Position numbers and translations under genes: made by a program. This document shows positions 7,900 through 17,241 of a DNA stretch of 64,000 bases, in pieces; positions within the stretch are counted from its first letter, which is position 1, and each line of letters starts with the position of its first letter. Below the pieces are notes generated by a model. The model was not told the DNA's origin. It saw only the letters and a list, made by a program, of their open reading frames with translations, and made no database searches. The DNA comes from Streptomyces sp. DG1A-41 (lineage in GTDB: Bacteria > Actinomycetota > Actinomycetes > Streptomycetales > Streptomycetaceae), in NCBI RefSeq assembly GCF_037055355.1, contig NZ_CP146350.1:5603001-5667000 (forward strand). Direction: 5' to 3'.

Positions 7900-8426
7900 C
7901 CGAGCCCGAGACCTGTGTGCTGCGCGAGATGCGCTGGTGGGACATCGACCCCGTGCTGGAGCTGGAGCGTGACCTGTTCCCCGACGACGCCTGGTCGCGG
8001 GGCATGTTCTGGTCGGAGCTGGCCCATGCGCGCGGGCCGGAGGCGAGCCGGAAGTACTTCGTGGCCGAGGCGGGGGAGCGGATCGTCGGGTACGCCGGTG
8101 TCGCCTCCTCGGGCGAGCAGGCCGACATCCAGACCATCGCCGTCACCCGGGAGTACTGGGGGACGGGGCTGGGCGGCCGTCTCCTCACCGGACTGCTGCG
8201 GGCCGCGACCGCCTTCGAGTGCGCCGAAGTGATGCTGGAGTGCCGTGTGGACAACGTCCGCGCGCAGAAGCTGTACGAGCGCTTCGGCTTCGAGGCCATC
8301 GGCTTCAGGCGCGGCTACTACCAGCCGGGGAACGTGGACGCCCTGGTGATGCGACTGACCACGAAACCCGACAGCGGCTCCGCCGCGGGTTCGACTTTCG
8401 TACAAGGGACCCAGATCAATGACTGA
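7896..8426 (+). CDS. rimI: Ribosomal-protein S18 N-acetyltransferase RimI
   Basis: A 176-residue GNAT-family acetyltransferase. The start GTG overlaps the tsaB stop (GTGA). Family features include [15 protein letters not shown], the acetyl-CoA loop region [17 protein letters not shown], and [19 protein letters not shown] followed by GYY, the conserved C-terminal tyrosine segment. It typically N-acetylates ribosomal protein S18 and possibly other proteins. It is embedded between tsaB and tsaD, as in many bacteria, and overlaps tsaD by 8 nt. Confidence 0.92.
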   Translation: MTEPETCVLREMRWWDIDPVLELERDLFPDDAWSRGMFWSELAHARGPEASRKYFVAEAGERIVGYAGVASSGEQADIQTIAVTREYWGTGLGGRLLTGLLRAATAFECAEVMLECRVDNVRAQKLYERFGFEAIGFRRGYYQPGNVDALVMRLTTKPDSGSAAGSTFVQGTQIND

Positions 8427-9534
8427 CTCACGCGACTCACGCGACGAGCCTCTCGTCCTCGGCATCGAGACCTCCTGTGACGAGACCGGCGTCGGCATCG
8501 TCCGCGGCACCACCCTGCTCGCCGACGCCGTCGCCTCCAGCGTCGACGAGCACGCCCGCTTCGGCGGTGTCGTGCCCGAGGTCGCCTCCCGGGCGCATCT
8601 GGAGGCGATGGTCCCCACCATCGACCGCGCGCTGAAGGAGGCGGGAGTCAGCGCCCGCGACCTCGACGGCATCGCCGTCACCGCCGGTCCCGGCCTCGCC
8701 GGTGCCCTGCTGGTCGGCGTCTCGGCGGCGAAGGCGTACGCGTACGCGCTCGGCAAGCCCCTGTACGGCGTCAACCACCTCGCCTCGCACATCTGCGTCG
8801 ACCAGCTGGAGCACGGCGCGCTGCCCGAGCCGACCATGGCGCTGCTGGTGTCCGGCGGCCACTCCTCGCTGCTGCTGTCCACGGACATCACCTCCGACGT
8901 CCGCCCGATGGGCGCGACCATCGACGACGCGGCCGGTGAGGCCTTCGACAAGATCGCCCGCGTGCTGAACCTGGGCTTCCCGGGCGGCCCGGTCATCGAC
9001 CGCTACGCACGCGAGGGCGACCCGGACGCGATCGCCTTCCCGCGCGGCCTGACCGGCCCGCGCGACCCGGCCTACGACTTCTCCTTCTCCGGGCTGAAGA
9101 CGGCCGTGGCCCGCTGGATCGAGGCCAAGCGGGCGGCGGGCGAGGAGGTTCCGGTGCGGGACGTGGCGGCCTCCTTCCAGGAGGCGGTCGTGGACGTGCT
9201 GACCCGCAAGGCCGTCCGGGCCTGCAAGGACGAGGGCGTCGATCACCTGATGATCGGCGGCGGTGTGGCCGCCAACTCCCGGCTGCGCGCCCTGGCCCAG
9301 GAGCGCTGCGAGGCGGCCGGGATCCGGCTGCGGGTGCCGCGGCCCAAGCTGTGCACGGACAACGGGGCGATGGTCGCCGCGCTCGGCGCCGAGATGGTGG
9401 CCCGCAACCGCACCGCGTCGAGCTGGGACCTGCCGGCGGACTCCTCGCTGCCGGTGACGGAGCCGCACGTGCCGGGCCACCAGCACGGCCACGACCATGT
9501 GCACGAGATCAGCAAGGAGAACCTCTACTCGTGA
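8419..9534 (+). CDS. tsaD: tRNA threonylcarbamoyltransferase TsaD
   Basis: A 371-residue catalytic subunit that transfers the threonylcarbamoyl group to A37. [14 protein letters not shown] opens the ASKHA fold. The metal-binding His120 and His124 lie in NHLASH and Asp314 in [17 protein letters not shown] and [11 protein letters not shown] are also conserved. The C-terminus is extended by a His-rich tail: six His between about 350 and 362, in [13 protein letters not shown], which is not part of the catalytic core. It overlaps rimI by 8 nt and the next small gene by GTGA. Confidence 0.95.
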   Translation: MTDSRDSRDEPLVLGIETSCDETGVGIVRGTTLLADAVASSVDEHARFGGVVPEVASRAHLEAMVPTIDRALKEAGVSARDLDGIAVTAGPGLAGALLVGVSAAKAYAYALGKPLYGVNHLASHICVDQLEHGALPEPTMALLVSGGHSSLLLSTDITSDVRPMGATIDDAAGEAFDKIARVLNLGFPGGPVIDRYAREGDPDAIAFPRGLTGPRDPAYDFSFSGLKTAVARWIEAKRAAGEEVPVRDVAASFQEAVVDVLTRKAVRACKDEGVDHLMIGGGVAANSRLRALAQERCEAAGIRLRVPRPKLCTDNGAMVAALGAEMVARNRTASSWDLPADSSLPVTEPHVPGHQHGHDHVHEISKENLYS

Positions 9535-9788
9535 CGGTCGCCCTGATGTGGGAGGCGCGGGCGGTGCCCGGCCGGGGCGAGGACCTGCTGGCCTGGGCAC
9601 GCGCGCAGGAGCTGTCCCGTGAACCCCTGCGCCGGGAGACCCTGCGCGCCCCCCAGGACCGGGTCCTCGTCATCACCTGGTGGAACGCCCCGTACGACGC
9701 CGAGCTGCCCGAACTGCCGGAGCCGGACGGAGAGTTGGTCACCCGGGCCGTGCACCGGTGGCGGTTCGAGTCGGTGGGCGCCGGCTGA
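9531..9788 (+). CDS. Small conserved protein, possible dimeric alpha/beta barrel (85 aa)
   Basis: Starts with a GTG overlapping the tsaD stop (GTGA), so it is the fourth gene of the tsaB operon. The sequence [20 protein letters not shown]... ...RVLVITWW...VHRWRFESV has the beta-alpha-beta spacing and small size of an ABM-like ferredoxin fold, but this is only pattern resemblance. No catalytic motif is visible. Tight coupling to tsaD suggests co-expression rather than a specific role in t6A synthesis. Confidence 0.75.
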   Translation: MTVALMWEARAVPGRGEDLLAWARAQELSREPLRRETLRAPQDRVLVITWWNAPYDAELPELPEPDGELVTRAVHRWRFESVGAG

Positions 9789-9903
9789 CCGGGAGCTCGC
9801 ACGGCCTGCTCTCGACGTGACCCCGCCACAACAGCAGGCCGTGCCCGCGCTCCCAGTGGGCGGCGACCGCGGCCTGGCCCAGCCAGTCGAGAGCCGACCA
9901 CAG

Positions 9904-10193
9904 TCAGATCACCGCCGTCCACGGCTCCCACAGGGCCGACGGCACCGCGAACAGCGTGTACAGCACGAACTCCGCGGGCTGAACGGCCGGTCGCGCAGGA
10001 AGCGCTCGGTGGCCAGGGCCGGGTCGGTGCCGTCGAGCCGTACCGCCTTCTCGAAGTCCCGTACCTCGCCGAACCACTTGATCCTGGTGGCCTTGAGGAG
10101 CGTCCACACCACGATGGAGGCGAGCACGGCGGCGGCGTACAGCCCCAGCCGGCCCGGTTCGGACGGCGGGGAGAATCCGCGGACCGGGCCCAC
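9904..10193 (-). pseudogene. Small membrane protein, frameshifted
   Basis: Reads leftward from a GTG at 10193. The first part (LGLYAAAVLASIVVWTLLKA, a membrane helix, then RIKWFGEVRDFEKAVRLDG...FLRDRPFS) is in one frame. The second part (AEFVLYTLFAVPSALWEPW) is in another, and both look like real coding sequence. Adding one base near 9985 (AGCCCGCGG) joins them into about 96 residues. The function is not recognised. A 22-codon ORF ends 5 nt upstream. The most likely cause is a one-base sequencing deletion. Confidence 0.5.
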
Positions 10194-10198
10194 GGTCG

Positions 10199-10267
10199 TC
10201 AGGCGACGGCCGTGGCGGCCAGGACCGAGACGAAGGCCCGCAGTTCGTGGTGCACCAGCTTGTCCAT
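10199..10267 (-). CDS. Possible 22-residue hydrophobic peptide
   Basis: ATG at 10267 preceded by GGGGGAAACGC, a good ribosome-binding site. The product is MDKLVHHELRAFVSVLAA followed by four residues, then TGA. The small membrane protein begins 5 nt after this stop, so it could be a coupled upstream ORF. Alternatively it is the true N-terminus of that protein, cut off by another indel. The evidence is only the ribosome-binding site and the composition. Confidence 0.35.
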   Translation of the reverse strand: MDKLVHHELRAFVSVLAATAVA

Positions 10268-10298
10268 GCGTTTCCCCCGGCATCCCCCGAGCGGAGGC

Positions 10299-12610
10299 TC
10301 ACCCCACCCCCGACACCTCCGTCTCGCACCGCAGCCGCCGGTCGGCGCCGAGCACCCGGGCCGGGCCCGTGAGGGCGAGGCGGGCCGTGTGGCGTAGGTC
10401 CGTGCTGGACGCCGCCAACCGTAGTTCCAGGGCGCCCGGTTCGACCACCTTGCGGCCCGAACGGCCGGTGAACGCGGAGAGGTCCGTGTGGAAACGGAAC
10501 GTCACCCGTGCCGCCTCGCCCGGGGACAGCTCCACGCGCCGGTAGCCGACCAGCCGGATGTCGGGCCGGGTCACCGACGCCACCGGGTCGTGCAGGTACA
10601 GCTGCACCACCTCCGCGCCCTCGCGGTCGCCTGTGTTGCGGACGGTCACCGAGACGTCGTACGCCCCGTCCGTGCCGATCTGAGCCGGCTCCTCGCCGCC
10701 CGTGCCGTCCTCCCACGCGAACGTCGTGTACGAGCGGCCGTGCCCGAAGGCGTACAGCGGGGTCGGGTCGAGGCTGCTGACCTCGCCCGCGAGGCCGAGG
10801 GGCGGCTGGAGGTAGGTCCAGGGTTGGCCGCCGGGGGCCTGCGGGACGCTCACGGGGAGGCGGCCCGACGGGTTCACGCGGCCCGACAGCACTCCCGCGA
10901 CCGCCGGGCCGCCCTCCTCCCCCGGGAAGAACGCCTGGACGACCGCGCCCAGGCGTCCGTGCCAGCGGCCGAGAGCGTAGGGACGGCCGGTCAGCAGCAC
11001 CAGCACCACGGGGACCCCCGTGGCGACCAGCTCGTCCAGCAGCTCGCCCTGGGCGCCCGGCAGGGCGAGGTCCGTCGCGTCGCAGCCCTCGCCCGAGGTG
11101 CCGCGGCCGAACAGTCCCGCCCGGTCGCCGAGGACCGCCACGCACACGTCCGCCTCGGCGGTGCGGGCGATGGCCTCGTCGAAGCCGGAGGTGTCCGGGT
11201 CCGTCACGTCGCAGCCCTGCGCGAACGTCACCTTGGCGTCGGGGAGTTCGGTGCGCAGGGCGTCGAGGACCGTCGGGATCTCGATGCCGGTCGGGACACC
11301 GGGGTGGTGGGTGAGGACGTGGGAGGGGAAGGAGTAGCAGCCCAGCATGGCCAGGGCGTCGGCCGCCCGGGGGCCGATCACCGCGATCCGGGTGTCGGGG
11401 GCCAGCGGGAGCAGGCCGTCGGGGTTGTCGAGCAGGACGACGGACTCCTCGGCCAGGCGGCGGGCCAGGATCCGGTTGCCCGTCGAGTCGAGCTCGACCG
11501 TGATGGCCGGCTGGGGGTCCAGTCCTCGTCCAGCAGGCCCAGTTCGCACTTCTGGAGCAGGACGCGGCGGGCCGCGCGGTCCACGAGCTCCTCGGGGATC
11601 TCGCCCGAGCGGACCGCGTCCACCAGCGGATCGCCGTAGCACCTCAGGCTCGGCAGTTCCACGTCGATGCCGGCCTCCAGGGCCGCGTGGGCCGCCTCGG
11701 CCGGGGTGCCGGCGACCCGGTGGAGGGTCTGGAGGAAGCCGATGCCGAAGTAGTCCGCGACGACCGTGCCGGTGAAGCCCCACTCCTCGCGCAGGAGCCC
11801 GGTCAGCAGCTCGGGGTCCGCCGAGGCCGGGACGCCGTCCCGCTCCGTGTACGCGGCCATCACCGAACGGGCCCCGCCCTCGCGCAGCGCCATCTCGAAG
11901 GGCGGGAGCGTGATGTCGGCGAACTCGCGGATGCCCGCCCGCACGGGCGCCAGGTTGCGGGCGCCGGCCGAGGAGGCGTACCCGGCGAAGTGCTTCAGCG
12001 TGGCGACGACCCCGGCCGACTCCAGGCCCCGCACATAGGCCGTGCCGACCGTGCCGACCAGGTACGGGTCCTCGCCGATCGTCTCCTCCACGCGGCCCCA
12101 GCGCGGATCGCGTACGACGTCCAGAACGGGCGCGAGGCCCTGGTGGACGCCGACCGAGCGCAGGTCGGCGCCGATGCGGCGGGCCATCTCCTCGACCAGT
12201 GCGGGATCCCAGGTCGCTCCCCAGGCCAGCGGGACCGGGTAGGCCGTGGCCTGCCAGGCGGTGAAGCCGGCCAGGCACTCCTCGTGCGCGATCGCCGGGA
12301 TGCCGAAGCGGCCGGCCTCGGTGATACGGCGCTGGGCGCGGGCCAGGGCCTGCGCGCCCAGCGCCGGGTCGACGGGGGCGGTGCCGAAGGAGCGCGTGAG
12401 CTGGCCGAGTCCGCGGGTGATCAGCTCGTCCCACTCGTAGTCCACGGTCATGTCGTGCTGGTGCGGAGCGACTCCGTCGCCGTCCGTCGCGGCACCCACC
12501 CACACGCCGTACAGCTGGGCGGTCTTCTCCTCCAGGGTCATCCGGGAGAGCAGGTCGTCGACGCGGGCGGGGGCGGGCAGGGCGGGGTCACGCCAGGGCG
12601 CGGTGGTCAT
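10299..12610 (-). pseudogene. GH3 beta-glucosidase/beta-xylosidase, frameshifted
   Basis: A cytoplasmic (no signal peptide) GH3 glycosidase reading from an ATG at 12610 (MTTAPWRDPALPAPARV) behind CAGGAG. The N-terminal TIM barrel contains KHFAGY and the nucleophile Asp286 in GTVVADYFGIG. The alpha/beta sandwich (RRLAEESVVLLDNPDG) and the terminal fibronectin-III-like domain (VSVTVRNTGDREGAEVVQLYL) lie in another frame. The break is in a run of five G at 11513-11517; one more base gives about 770 residues, the length I recall for streptomycete BxlA-type enzymes. It should release xylose or glucose from imported oligosaccharides. Divergent from a LacI regulator. Confidence 0.85.
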
Positions 12611-12681
12611 GAAGCTCCTGTCGGGTGGACGGACGGCCCTCTCACGAACGGTGCTCACGAGCGCTCTCACGCCCGCTTCCA

Positions 12682-12713
12682 CGAATGTTTCGATAAGTAT
12701 GTCGAATGTTCCG
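12682..12713. promoter_or_regulatory. Paired operators in the GH3/lacI divergent promoter
   Basis: CGAATGTTTCG (12682-12692) and CGAATGTTCCG (12703-12713) are two copies of a CGAA-N3-TTCG inverted repeat, the second with one mismatch. Their starts are exactly 21 bp apart, two helical turns. They lie between the GH3 start (12610) and the LacI-regulator start (12773). The same CGAA-N3-TTCG pattern occurs at the xylanase start, so this is the best candidate binding site for the adjacent LacI protein. Confidence 0.65.
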
Positions 12714-12772
12714 GGAACCTATGGCGCCACGGGGACTTCGTCAAGGGGGCCCGCAGGGATACGATCGCCGCC

Positions 12773-13837
12773 ATGACATCCCCGGAGCCGGTGGAAAGCC
12801 GGACGCAAAACCGGACGCAGGGGCGCAGCGCGCAGACCGCGACGCTCGCCGAGATCGCCCGTGAGGCCGGTGTGTCGGCGCCGACTGTTTCGAAGGTGCT
12901 CAACGGCCGGGCCGACGTCGCCCCCGCCACCCGGGCCCGCGTCGAGGACCTGCTGCGGGCCCACGGCTACCGGCGCCGCCGAGCCGAGGCCACCCGCTCA
13001 CCCCTGATCGACCTGGTCTTCCACGAGCTGGAGAGCGCCTGGGCGCTGGAGGTCATCCGGGGCGTGGAGAACGTGGCCCGGGACGCGGGGCTCAGCGTGG
13101 TGCTGTCCGAGAGCGCGGGGCGGCTCACTCCCGGGCGGACCTGGGCCGACCAGGTCGCCGCGCGCCGCCCGCACGGCGTGATCCTGGTCCTGTCCGGGCT
13201 CGACGAGTCACAGCGGGCGCTGCTGACCAGCCGCTCCATCCCGTTCGTGGTGATGGACCCGGCCGGCGACCCGGGGGCCGACGTGCCGTCGATCGGCGCG
13301 ACCAACTGGCAGGGCGGTCTCGCCGCCACCCGGCACCTGGTCGAGCTGGGGCACCGCAGGATCGGCGCGATCAGCGGGCCGACGCAGATGATGTGCAGCC
13401 GCGCCCGGGTCGACGGCTACCGGGCCGCGCTGGAGACGGCCGGGCTGCCGGTGGATCCCGGGCTGATCATGAACGGCGACTTCCACCACGAGGCCGGCTA
13501 CCGGCTGGGCCTGGAGTTGCTGCGCCGCCCCGACCGGCCGACCGCCGTCTTCGCCGGGAACGACCTCCAGGCGCTCGGGCTGTACGAGGCCGCGCGCGAA
13601 CTGGGGCTGCGCATCCCCGAGGACCTGAGCGTGGTCGGGTTCGACGATCTGCCGGTGGCGCCCCTGGTCGGGCCGCCGTTGACGACCGTACGGCAGCCGC
13701 TGACGGAGATGGCCGAGGCGGCGGCCAAGCTGGTCCTCGACCTCGGCCGCGAGGCGGGCACCCCGGCGGCCACGCGGGTCGAGCTGGCGACGAGCCTGGT
13801 GGTGCGCAGCAGTACGGCGGCGCCCGCGGGCGGCTGA
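12773..13837 (+). CDS. LacI-family transcriptional regulator
   Basis: A 354-residue regulator. The N-terminal HTH (about 24-46, TLAEIAREAGVSAPTVSKVL) has the LacI recognition pattern. The periplasmic-binding-protein-like effector domain contains RPHGVILVLSG, HRRIGAISGP, RPTAVFAGND and EDLSVVGFDDLPVA. It most likely represses the divergent GH3 gene and the downstream xylanase in the absence of xylo- or cello-oligosaccharides. The shared operator motif upstream of all three supports this. The effector is not deducible from sequence. Confidence 0.9.
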   Translation: MTSPEPVESRTQNRTQGRSAQTATLAEIAREAGVSAPTVSKVLNGRADVAPATRARVEDLLRAHGYRRRRAEATRSPLIDLVFHELESAWALEVIRGVENVARDAGLSVVLSESAGRLTPGRTWADQVAARRPHGVILVLSGLDESQRALLTSRSIPFVVMDPAGDPGADVPSIGATNWQGGLAATRHLVELGHRRIGAISGPTQMMCSRARVDGYRAALETAGLPVDPGLIMNGDFHHEAGYRLGLELLRRPDRPTAVFAGNDLQALGLYEAARELGLRIPEDLSVVGFDDLPVAPLVGPPLTTVRQPLTEMAEAAAKLVLDLGREAGTPAATRVELATSLVVRSSTAAPAGG

Positions 13838-13944
13838 CCACTGGTGCCGTAGTGACGGTGTTGCGGTGTCCTGACGCGTGGTCCGGTGCCTTGACGGGTG
13901 TTGAGGTCCCCTCCACACTGCACCGAAGCCAATCGGTTGCACCA

Positions 13945-13957
13945 CCGAAACTTTCGG
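13945..13957. promoter_or_regulatory. Xylanase operator palindrome
   Basis: CCGAAA-C-TTTCGG is a perfect inverted repeat that runs into the CGGAGG ribosome-binding site of the xylanase gene (ATG at 13968). GAAA-C-TTTC elements have been described upstream of streptomycete xylanase genes. It contains CGAA-N3-TTCG, the motif duplicated upstream of the GH3 gene and the LacI gene. Confidence 0.65.
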
Positions 13958-13967
13958 AGGCACCGCA

Positions 13968-15319
13968 ATGAGATCGCTGAGATCGGGCTTACTCACATCC
14001 CTGCTGGCCGGCGTCGTCGCGGCCGGCTCCTGCTGGTGGCGGCCCCCGCGTCCCACGCCGCCGACGCCCCGCTGCGCGACCTGGCCGACGCCAAGGGCAA
14101 GGTCATGGGCACGGCGGTCACCGGCTCGAAACTCACCGGCACGTACGGCGAGATCGCCGGGCGCGAGTTCAACTGGCTCACCCCCGGCAACGCCATGAAG
14201 TGGGGCTCCGTCGAGCCGAGCCGGGGCAGCTACAACTGGGCCGAGGCCGACCAGATCGTGAACTTCGCCCAGGCCCACGACCAGCAGGTGCGCGGCCACA
14301 CCCTGCTCTGGCACCAGCAGAACCCGGGCTGGCTGACGAACGGCAACTGGACCCGGGACCAGCTCAGCGCCATCGTCCAGGATCACATCGCCACCGAGGT
14401 CGGCCGCTACAAGGGCCGGGTGGCCGCCTGGGACGTGGTGAACGAGCCCTTCAACGAGGACGGCACCTACCGCCCGACCCTCTTCCACACCACCCTCGGC
14501 CAGGACTACATCGCACAGGCCCTCACCTGGGCCCGGGCCGCCGACCCGAGCGCCAAGCTGTACATCAACGACTACAACGTCGAGGGCGTCAACGCGAAGA
14601 GCACGGCTCTGTACAACCTGGTCAAGTCGCTGAAGGAGCGCGGGGTTCCGATCGACGGGGTCGGGCTTCAGGCCCATCTCATCGTCGGCCAGGTGCCCTC
14701 GACGATGCGGCAGAACATCCAGCGCTTCGCCGACCTGGGCGTCGACGTGGCGATCACCGAGCTGGACATCCGGATGCAGCTGCCGGCGACGCAGGAGAAG
14801 CTGACCCAGCAGGCCGCCGACTACAAGGCGGTCATGAACGCCTGCCTGGCGGTCGCGCGCTGCACCGGCGTCACCGTCTGGGGCTTCACCGACTCCGACT
14901 CCTGGATCCCGGACACCTTCCCCGGCCAGGGCGCGGCGACCCCGTACGACGAGAACTACCAGCCGAAACCGGCGTACCACGCCATCGCCGAGGCCCTCGG
15001 CGGGACGACGACCCAGCCGCCGACGGGCGCCTGCTCGGCGACGTACAGCGTCACCAGTCAGTGGAGCACGGGCTACACGGGCCAGGTGCGGATCGCCTGC
15101 TCGGGGGCCTCGCTCGCGTCGTGGAAGGCCAACTGGACGTTCGGCGCCGGGCAGCGGATCACGCAGGCCTGGAACGCGAGCTGCACGCAGTCGGGTGCGG
15201 CGGTCAGTTGCGTGAACGCCCCGTACAACGGATCGGTGCCGGACGGCGGTTCGGTCACCTTCGGCTTCAACGGCTCGTGGAGCGGGAGCAACCCGGTGCC
15301 GGTGGCGACTCTGGGATGA
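13968..15319 (+). pseudogene. GH10 endo-xylanase with CBM2, frameshifted in signal peptide
   Basis: A secreted endo-1,4-beta-xylanase. The ATG at 13968 (MRSLRSGLLTSLLAGVVAAG) starts the leader. One missing base around 14028-14031 shifts the rest (LLLVAAPASHAADAPLRDLA) into another frame; the mature protein is intact. The GH10 domain has acid/base Glu in VVNEPFNED (codon 14444) and nucleophile Glu in ITELDIRM (codon 14759). After a PPTGACS linker, a C-terminal CBM2 carbohydrate-binding module carries conserved tryptophans. About 450 residues once corrected. It follows the LacI gene and carries the shared operator at its start. Confidence 0.88.
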
Positions 15320-15391
15320 GAACGGACCGAGAAGTCTGAGAATTTCCGAAGAAAATCGCCCTGGGTGCTCTGCTCGTAATAATTCGGACTT

Positions 15392-16447
15392 ATGTTCCTG
15401 CCCGTGACGGGACGCGAAGGGAACGGGGACGCGGGCGGAGCGGTGGGCCGGCGGTCGAGAGCGCTGCGGATCGCCGGCCTCGCCCTGGCGGGTGCGCTGG
15501 TGCTCGGCATCGGGGCGGCGGGCTGGGCCTACCGGCATCTCAGCGACAACATCACCAGCGTTGACATCAACAACGCCCTGGGCGACAACCGCCCGTCGAG
15601 GCCGGCGGTCATGCCGTCCCCCTCCGCACCGGCCCTGCCCAGCGGGGCTCTCAACATCCTCGTTCTGGGCTCCGACTCGCGCAGCGGCGAGGAGAACCGG
15701 AGGCTCGGCGGCGGCGACAGTGCCGGTGCCCGCTCCGACACGGCGATGGTCGTCCACCTCGACGCCGGGCGCACCAGCGCGACGGTGGTGAGCATCCCGC
15801 GCGACACCCTGGTCACCCGCCCCTCCTGTCCGCGCCCGTCCGGCGGGTCGACGGCGGTGGCGTACAACTCCATGTTCAACAGCGCGTATGCGGTGGGCGG
15901 TCCGGTCTGCGCGGTGAAGACGGTCGAGGCGGTCACCGGCGTCCGCATGGACCACTACATCGAGATCGACTTCTCCGGCTTCGCGAAGCTCGTGGACGCG
16001 CTCGACGGCGTCACCGTCACCACGGACGAGGACATCGCCGACGACGACAGCCATCTGCACCTCAAGGCGGGCACCCACCACCTGGACGGCGCCCAGGCCC
16101 TCGCCCTGGCCCGCACCCGGCACGGCATCGGCGACGGCAGCGACCTGGGCCGCATAGGCCTCCAGCAGAAACTGGTGAAGGCACTGCTGGACCAGATCGC
16201 CGCGCAGGACCTGCTCACCGACCCGGCGAAGCTGTACCGGGTCGCGGACGCCGTGACCGCCGGTCTTACCACCGACACCGGCCTGGACTCCCTCGGCGAG
16301 CTGACCCGGCTCGGGCAGAGCCTGAAGGGCCTGTCGGCGAGCGCGGTGCGGACGGTGACGATGCCGGTCGTGCGGGCGCCCTCGGATCCCAACCGGGTGG
16401 TGGCCGAGGAGCCGGAGGCGCGGGAGCTGTGGGAGTCGCTGCGCTGA
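15392..16447 (+). CDS. LytR-CpsA-Psr family protein
   Basis: A 351-residue LCP protein: short cytoplasmic tail, one membrane helix (about 27-47), then the extracellular LCP domain. Conserved features are NILVLGSDSR, RSDTAMVVHLD, VVSIPRDTLV and ALALARTRHG...DLGRIGLQQ. Members transfer lipid-linked glycopolymers to peptidoglycan. No ribosome-binding site precedes the ATG, but TAATAAT lies 8 nt upstream as a -10 element, suggesting a leaderless transcript. A GTG at 15407 is an alternative start. Confidence 0.88.
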   Translation: MFLPVTGREGNGDAGGAVGRRSRALRIAGLALAGALVLGIGAAGWAYRHLSDNITSVDINNALGDNRPSRPAVMPSPSAPALPSGALNILVLGSDSRSGEENRRLGGGDSAGARSDTAMVVHLDAGRTSATVVSIPRDTLVTRPSCPRPSGGSTAVAYNSMFNSAYAVGGPVCAVKTVEAVTGVRMDHYIEIDFSGFAKLVDALDGVTVTTDEDIADDDSHLHLKAGTHHLDGAQALALARTRHGIGDGSDLGRIGLQQKLVKALLDQIAAQDLLTDPAKLYRVADAVTAGLTTDTGLDSLGELTRLGQSLKGLSASAVRTVTMPVVRAPSDPNRVVAEEPEARELWESLR

Positions 16448-16481
16448 AGGTGCGCCGTGTCGGCGTGTCTGCCGACGTGCC

Positions 16482-17162
16482 CTATCGGTGGGCGAGCAGC
16501 CCGTCCACCACCGCCGCCAGCTGTGCGGCCACGTCGTAGCCGCCGGTGATCTCCTCCCACTGCTCAGACAGGGCGGCGAGACGCGGCAGTTCGGCGGCGT
16601 CGGCCGGGGTGACGAGGTCGGGGAAGAAGGGCCTGCGGCCGGGGTCCGACGCGGCGCGGCGTTCGTCGGCGCGGCGGAAGACCAGGGCGCCGTGGACGAC
16701 GTACCAGACGGTGCGGTAGGCGTGCACCGCCTGGCGGGGCGTCAGGCCGCAGCGGATGGCGCAGTCGATGATCTCCTCCGTCATCCACAGCGCGCCCTTG
16801 TCGGTGAGGTCGCCGAGGCTCAGCACGTCGACGACCCAGGTCATCTCGCTGAGCACCGCGTGCATATGGACGGCGGTGGCCAGCAGGCGGTCCCGCGGCT
16901 CCTCGGGCAGGTCCGGGCGCGGGACCTTCGCCGCCAGGCCGGACAGCACGAGCATCAGCAACTGGTCCTTGTCGCGCACGTGGTGGTAGAGCGCCATCGG
17001 CGTCGCGCCGACCTCCTTGGCCACCCGGCGCATGGAGACCGCCTCGACGCCCTCCTCCTGGATGATGCGCCGCGTCACGTCGACGATCTGCCCCGCCTCG
17101 ATGCGCCGGGGGCGGCCCACGGCCCGCTTCTGTCCTCCACCTGTCACGCGTGCATTCTCCAT
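16482..17162 (-). CDS. TetR-family regulator
   Basis: A 226-residue repressor with an N-terminal HTH (about 42-62, VSMRRVAKEVGATPMALYHHV), preceded by a basic GRPRRIEAG segment. The C-terminal ligand domain resembles the TetR_C type. It is divergently transcribed from an MFS exporter. Two 11-bp direct repeats lie in the gap, so it most likely represses both itself and the pump and is released by the pump substrate. Confidence 0.9.
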   Translation of the reverse strand: MENARVTGGGQKRAVGRPRRIEAGQIVDVTRRIIQEEGVEAVSMRRVAKEVGATPMALYHHVRDKDQLLMLVLSGLAAKVPRPDLPEEPRDRLLATAVHMHAVLSEMTWVVDVLSLGDLTDKGALWMTEEIIDCAIRCGLTPRQAVHAYRTVWYVVHGALVFRRADERRAASDPGRRPFFPDLVTPADAAELPRLAALSEQWEEITGGYDVAAQLAAVVDGLLAHR

Positions 17163-17195
17163 CGGCCGGTCTCCGCACGGGCACGGCTGTTTTCC

Positions 17196-17227
17196 GTACG
17201 CGTATAGCTATTTTATGTACGCGTATA
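17196..17227. promoter_or_regulatory. Operator repeats between tetR and MFS genes
   Basis: GTACGCGTATA occurs twice (17196-17206 and 17217-17227), with starts 21 bp apart. The second copy overlaps TATACT (17224-17229), a good -10 element for the MFS gene starting at 17242. The region is unusually AT-rich for this genome. The spacing and placement fit cooperative binding by the divergently encoded TetR protein. Confidence 0.7.
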
Positions 17228-17241
17228 CTAACCTGCCGGGC

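Noticed and set aside
13208..16123. A 971-codon open frame on the minus strand across the LacI, xylanase and LCP genes
   Set aside because: It lies antisense to three well-supported genes. Long empty frames are expected in about 72% GC DNA, and its product is low-complexity Arg/Gly/Ala/His with no family resemblance or ribosome-binding site.
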